This document shows, in pieces, positions 60,521 through 64,000 of a stretch of DNA of 64,000 bases. Below the pieces are notes generated by a model. It was given only the letters and a program-made list of their open reading frames with translations. It did not search any database and was not told where the DNA came from. Source of the stretch: Acidobacteriota bacterium (GTDB taxonomy: Bacteria > Acidobacteriota > Terriglobia > Bryobacterales > Bryobacteraceae). The DNA lies in assembly GCA_017307505.1 (NCBI GenBank), contig JAFKEE010000023.1:62001-126000 (forward strand), read 5' to 3'. The translations under genes were made by a program, and so were the position numbers. Position 1 is the stretch's first letter. Each line of letters begins with the position of its first letter.

Positions 60521-61466
60521 GAGAAGCCTCCTCACGAGTTGCTGAAACACCAAAACCAATCGGGGCCAGGGCAGGCCGGTCAACCGCTCCGCTCTCGGCG
60601 ACTTGCAGAAACAAGCTCTCGTGCGATTGCTTGAACCCCGGCCGTGAAAACACCACCACGCCATCCACCCGCTCCCCAGGGCCGAGCCGCCGCCGCGACA
60701 GTAGGAAGTCCTGCACCGGGAGTTGCTCGCTGGTCGTCCAACGGTCCTTGCGGATCACGGCGCCTTTCCGTGTCTTCCCGGCCAACTGCACCTGCGGCGG
60801 CATGATCTCGATCGCGTTCGGTTGTGGATTGACGGCCGAGAAGAGGACCATCACAGTGCGCCCTTGATCGATGACTTCGGAGACGCCGGCTCGAACTCGA
60901 TCGCCTTCTCCAGTCACTGTTGGAGGCTTGCCTCCATACAGGGTGGGCAGTTGGGCGAGTTTCTGCCGGTTCAGGATTTCCTGAAGTGGGTCAAGGGCTT
61001 TCTCAGCATCGACAGCCTTCGGAATCGCGAGGCCAGAGACGGGTCTGAGAACGTCGGTTCTGGCGACCTCAGCCGAGGTTGGAAGCGATTCGCCCACGAG
61101 AAAACTGCCGGCTGGCTTGTAGACGAGCACGAAGTCCACCCTCTTCGGGCCGCTGGGATCCATCCGCAACAGGAAACTCAGTTGCCTGCCGCTTGTGGTC
61201 ACGACCAAGAGGTTCGATTCGCCCTGTTGCTCAGTGATGGGTTTGACAAGGACGAGGGTTGGCTCCTTCTCGGAATGCTCCGCAAGGAACCGCTCGGGGT
61301 CACCGATGACCATTGAACTGACTGGCTCGGGAACGCGAATTGCCGTCGCAAATCGCGGCGCCACACGCACCACCTGCACTTGATCCGTGAGGCTCCGCTT
61401 GCTCACCACCGGCTCGACTTGGGCATTGAGTGTTTGAATCGCGACGAGTAAGAGAAACGCTCTCAT
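60510..61466 (-). CDS. VirB9/TrbG-like T4SS protein, copy 2
   Basis: 318 aa with a short signal peptide (FLLLVAIQTLNAQ). VirB9-type N-terminal domain: VVRVAPRFATAIRVPEPV, SSMVIGDPERF, SNLLVVTTSGRQLSFLL. C-terminal domain with RTVMVLFSAVNPQPNAIEI. AAAGGAG upstream. It pairs with the adjacent VirB10 and probably forms the standard core ring, with the 14442-15347 protein as a divergent relative. Confidence 0.78.
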   Translation of the reverse strand: MRAFLLLVAIQTLNAQVEPVVSKRSLTDQVQVVRVAPRFATAIRVPEPVSSMVIGDPERFLAEHSEKEPTLVLVKPITEQQGESNLLVVTTSGRQLSFLLRMDPSGPKRVDFVLVYKPAGSFLVGESLPTSAEVARTDVLRPVSGLAIPKAVDAEKALDPLQEILNRQKLAQLPTLYGGKPPTVTGEGDRVRAGVSEVIDQGRTVMVLFSAVNPQPNAIEIMPPQVQLAGKTRKGAVIRKDRWTTSEQLPVQDFLLSRRRLGPGERVDGVVVFSRPGFKQSHESLFLQVAESGAVDRPALAPIGFGVSATREEASHGQ

Positions 61467-61480
61467 TCAGCAGGCTCCTT

Positions 61481-61939
61481 TCACTGGGTCAAGATCGACT
61501 CCCACCGATTTCGTCGGAACAGGTAGGCGACGCGATGCGTGAAGTTCACCGTTTCCGGGTTTCGGTACTGCAACCCGGCCTTCAGCACTCGACCATGGCC
61601 AGCGTTGTAGGAGCCAACGACGAGACGCAGATCGCCGCCGCACTCCTCAATCAGGAACGCGAGGTAGGCCACACCGCCTCGGATGTTCTCGGCCGCATCG
61701 AAACGGTTTCCGACGCGGAAAGCTGCCGCAGTATTTGGCATCAGTTGCATCAAGCCGACAGCCCCGGCCGGCGAAACCGCCCGCGGATTCCAGTTCGACT
61801 CTGCTTCGATCACCGCCCGCACCAACTCCCTCGATACGCCGAAGTGTTCGGCCCAGCGGTCTGCGAGAGCCATCAGCGCCGGCGGTTGGGCCCAGACATC
61901 GCCGGCGACTAACGCCATCAGGATGAACCGCCCGATCAC
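61481..61939 (-). CDS. VirB1-like lytic transglycosylase
   Basis: 152 aa with a signal peptide (cut near DVWAQ). SLT domain: VIEAESNWNPRAVSPAGAVG with catalytic E47, then LMQLMPNTA and GVAYLAFLIEE. It opens the peptidoglycan for channel assembly. GTG start overlaps the MoxR stop (61936-61939). Confidence 0.88.
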   Translation of the reverse strand: MIGRFILMALVAGDVWAQPPALMALADRWAEHFGVSRELVRAVIEAESNWNPRAVSPAGAVGLMQLMPNTAAAFRVGNRFDAAENIRGGVAYLAFLIEECGGDLRLVVGSYNAGHGRVLKAGLQYRNPETVNFTHRVAYLFRRNRWESILTQ

Positions 61940-62874
61940 GCGACGGCCTCCTCTGGCCTTTGCGACATTGCCCGAAGGGCCTGATCGCGGTACTCACGTG
62001 CCGTCGCGACAAGGCTGCTGAATCCGTCGCGGAGCAAGAGGCGCTTCACGTCTTCCTCGGTCTTGGCCAAGAAGGGAAGCAGCACATCCCGGTCTTCCGG
62101 GCGGATCTCGGAGCGCCCCAGAAGCTGTAGTGCCCGAACGAACTGCACGATCTCGTCAATGGAGGGTGGCTTGACCAGGTTGTAGCCGCGCAATGCCTGC
62201 GCGAGTCCGACCGCCTGGGCCTTCAACTCAAGTGGGGCATCCACCGTCCGGATATCGAGGATCTCGGCCTCCTTCTTCACATCGGGATGTTCGATCCGTT
62301 GGTAGAGACTTCGCCGGCGCAGCGGGTCCCCAAGTCGGCGCTCTTGGTTCGAAGTCATGACCACGAACGGAACGGACTGAGCCTTCACGGTCCCCAACTT
62401 CGGCACGGTGATCTGCCAGTCAGAGAGGATTTCGAGCAACAGCGCCTCGAACTTCTGGTCAACCTTATCGAGTTCGTCGATCAGAAGCACCACCGACTTC
62501 GGCTGAAGCACGGCCTGCAGCAACGGCCCTTGCGTGAAGAAATCAAGGGTGTGCAGTCGGGTACGGAGGATCTCCCACTGGCGATCGATTACCTGCGCTT
62601 GCGTCTCCAGAAACAGCCGCTGAAGAGCTTCGTCAAAGGAGCCAATCGCCTGGCGCTCCGTGATTCCCTCGAAACATTGGAGGCGAATCAACTCCGTCTG
62701 TGCCGCGGCGGCAAAGGCCTGCGCGAGGTACGTCTTTCCGGTTCCTGGTGGTCCCTCGATGAGAATCGGTTTCTGCATCCGGGTCGCCAACCAGATGATC
62801 TGGACCAGCACGGGATCAGTCGCATAGCCGGCGCTACGCAACCCAGCGGCAACATCCCGGGGTGTAGCAAACAT
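61936..62874 (-). CDS. MoxR-family AAA+ ATPase
   Basis: 312 aa. Walker A GPPGTGKT (41-48), Walker B LLIDELDKVD (near 130), sensor segment VVMTSNQERRLGDPLRRR, all in the MoxR/RavA arrangement. Typically acts as a chaperone-like ATPase for protein complexes. No strong ribosome site upstream of the ATG, so it may be initiated leaderless or from another start. It is the first gene of the VirB1-VirB9-VirB10 set. Confidence 0.85.
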   Translation of the reverse strand: MFATPRDVAAGLRSAGYATDPVLVQIIWLATRMQKPILIEGPPGTGKTYLAQAFAAAAQTELIRLQCFEGITERQAIGSFDEALQRLFLETQAQVIDRQWEILRTRLHTLDFFTQGPLLQAVLQPKSVVLLIDELDKVDQKFEALLLEILSDWQITVPKLGTVKAQSVPFVVMTSNQERRLGDPLRRRSLYQRIEHPDVKKEAEILDIRTVDAPLELKAQAVGLAQALRGYNLVKPPSIDEIVQFVRALQLLGRSEIRPEDRDVLLPFLAKTEEDVKRLLLRDGFSSLVATAREYRDQALRAMSQRPEEAVA

Positions 62875-63187
62875 GGTGGGAGTTTAGGGGAACCGTCCGA
62901 ATCGCCAAAACGACTTCCACAGCCAGCGGCCATCACACTCGTTTGGCCGATTGTGCGACTTCGCCTACTTTCGAAAGGCGATGACAATCCTCCGGATCAC
63001 AATCGGCCTCTCGCTCGCTTGGGCCATCATCATGCTGTTTCAGGCTGGCTGCGGTTTGCCAAGGCCCTGCGAAATGACCACCAGTGGCTGCCGTCAAACG
63101 CCTCGCAAAGAGGGGTGCGGGCCTGGGTGGCCTCGACCGACGACGAACTCCTCCTGTGCAGCGGACTCTGAGTCCAATCCTTGATCG
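62875..63187. other. divergent intergenic region with one doubtful small ORF
   Basis: About 310 bases between the MoxR start and the rightward gene at 63188. A + strand ORF at 62981-63184 begins with a hydrophobic stretch (MTILRITIGLSLAWAIIMLF) that could be a signal peptide, but lacks a ribosome site. It probably contains promoters in both directions. I do not call a gene here. Confidence 0.4.
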
Positions 63188-64000
63188 ATGCTCTATCGCC
63201 GAAAGATTCTGAACACACTCTGCGCACGAGCGGTTGGCTCGATCGAGGAACTCGCATTACGGTCGCTCGCGTTGCGAGCACAGTGGCGGGACTGTAGCCA
63301 ACTCCTCGAAAGCCAGCTTCCATGCGGCGGGTGGCCCAATGCGCTTGGAGCCAGGGAGCCTAACGCCTATTCAACTTCGATGGCGCTGATTGCCCTCGCG
63401 CACTTGCGAGACCGTCGTGATACGCGGGCCGCAGTCAATTTCGCATTCGGCTGGCTCAATGAAATCGCCGGACGGGAAGGGCACTGGCTCTGGCGCTGGA
63501 AGTTCCGCTTGTTCGATCGGCAAGTGAAGTTCGATACCTCCAAGTACGGCTGGCCATGGATCGACGGAACCGTAAGTTGGGTAGCCCCCACGGCACTCGC
63601 GGTGATCGCACATCGAGTCTGGAGTCGCCCCTCCGCAAGAGTTGAACGCGGGATGTCCATGCTCCTCGACCGCGCCTGTTCCTCAGGCGGCTGGAACGCC
63701 GGCAACTCTGAAGCGTTCGGCGTCACCCTGACAGCCCATCCCGACTTCACGGCCATGGGCCTGATCGCCCTTGGCGCCTGCGGTGTGCAGGCCCACCCGA
63801 TAGTCCGAAGTGCGGAGGACTATCTCTCAAGCCGGCTGGCAGCCAGCGAAGCCACCTACTCTCTGGCGTGGGCTCTGATGGCTCTGCGTAACAACCCCAA
63901 AGCGGTCGGCACTCTCCGCAAGCAGTTGCTCAAGTCGCTCGAATTCGATGTGGACGTGAAGCCCACGATCTCACTCGCCTTGGCAGCCTTGGCTCTCGAA
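63188..64000 (+). CDS. toroid-repeat (prenyltransferase/squalene-cyclase-like) protein, cut by window end
   Basis: At least 271 codons, open to the window end. Repeated segments LPCGGWPNAL and CSSGGWNAGNSE recall the QW-type repeats of alpha/alpha-toroid proteins (prenyltransferase, squalene oxidase repeat), with YSTSMALIALAHL and FTAMGLIALGACG. An in-frame stop six bases before the ATG (63182-63184) limits the start. No ribosome site was recognised. May be flanking or cargo DNA. Function cannot be given. Confidence 0.68.
   Translation, partial: MLYRRKILNTLCARAVGSIEELALRSLALRAQWRDCSQLLESQLPCGGWPNALGAREPNAYSTSMALIALAHLRDRRDTRAAVNFAFGWLNEIAGREGHWLWRWKFRLFDRQVKFDTSKYGWPWIDGTVSWVAPTALAVIAHRVWSRPSARVERGMSMLLDRACSSGGWNAGNSEAFGVTLTAHPDFTAMGLIALGACGVQAHPIVRSAEDYLSSRLAASEATYSLAWALMALRNNPKAVGTLRKQLLKSLEFDVDVKPTISLALAALALE

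Noticed and set aside
62951-63184. Small + strand ORF with a hydrophobic N-terminus
   Set aside because: Could be a lipoprotein or exported peptide, but there is no ribosome site and the lipobox is poor; not enough for a gene call.
1-64000. CRISPR arrays, tRNA or rRNA genes, insertion sequences
   Set aside because: Searched by eye on both strands; no regularly spaced repeats, cloverleaf ends or transposase genes were seen.

Overview
The window (about 60% GC by eye) looks like part of a large integrative and conjugative element, or conjugative plasmid, from a high-GC Gram-negative-type bacterium. An Acidobacteriota host is my guess from overall style, not something the sequence proves. A Trb/VirB-type conjugation apparatus is spread over three blocks, and at least four anti-phage or conflict modules sit between or beside those blocks. 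No relaxase, integrase, VirB11-type ATPase, tRNA gene or CRISPR array was seen, so the element ends and the mobilisation gene probably lie outside the window.

Layout: (1) 38-5005 (+): a QatABCD (Qatuor) defence operon whose qatC carries a -1 frameshift at a C4 run. (2) 5356-9818 (-): a DNA-metabolism module with an HD hydrolase, an archaeo-eukaryotic (TOTE-like) primase, a Rad52-type annealing protein and small unknown proteins. (3) 10350-18907 (-): a conjugation block with a replication-relaxation-like protein, the VirD4/TraD coupling ATPase, a VirB9-like protein and, most unusually, an 881-residue protein that reads as a two-barrel RNA polymerase of the eukaryotic RdRP/YonO type. (4) 19305-33537 (-): four tightly coupled genes forming a DISARM-like system (helicase-DUF1998-nuclease, SNF2 helicase, Eco57I-type adenine methyltransferase, zinc-hook SMC-like ATPase). 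(5) 33733-35966 (-): PIN protein, XRE-ImmA/IrrE regulator-protease and a DUF457 membrane protein. (6) 36039-38981 (+): a CBASS operon (CD-NTase, E2-like protein, HNH-SAVED effector, 77-aa protein). (7) 39377-49798 (-): the T4SS core (VirB8, VirB6, two VirB5, VirB4, VirB3, two VirB2-like proteins, membrane proteins, a membrane-anchored double AAA ATPase). (8) 50260-57774 (-): a bacterial ubiquitin-like operon (sigma factor, small regulator, ImmA/IrrE-UvrD-nuclease fusion, multiubiquitin-E2, JAB-E1, DUF6527). (9) 57800-58704 (-): a small gene and a decayed gene. (10) 59012-62874 (-): VirB10, VirB9, a lytic transglycosylase and a MoxR ATPase. (11) 63188-end (+): a truncated toroid-repeat protein that may be flanking DNA.

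How it works together: blocks 3, 7 and 10 would build the mating channel and deliver DNA; block 2 would process or repair single-stranded DNA after transfer; blocks 1, 4, 6 and 8 would protect host and element against phages or rival elements. The best candidates for undescribed biology are the RdRP-like polymerase within the conjugation genes, the ubiquitin-like operon with a protease-helicase-nuclease fusion and a Shine-Dalgarno-sequestering hairpin in front of its ubiquitin gene, and the zinc-hook DISARM-like operon.
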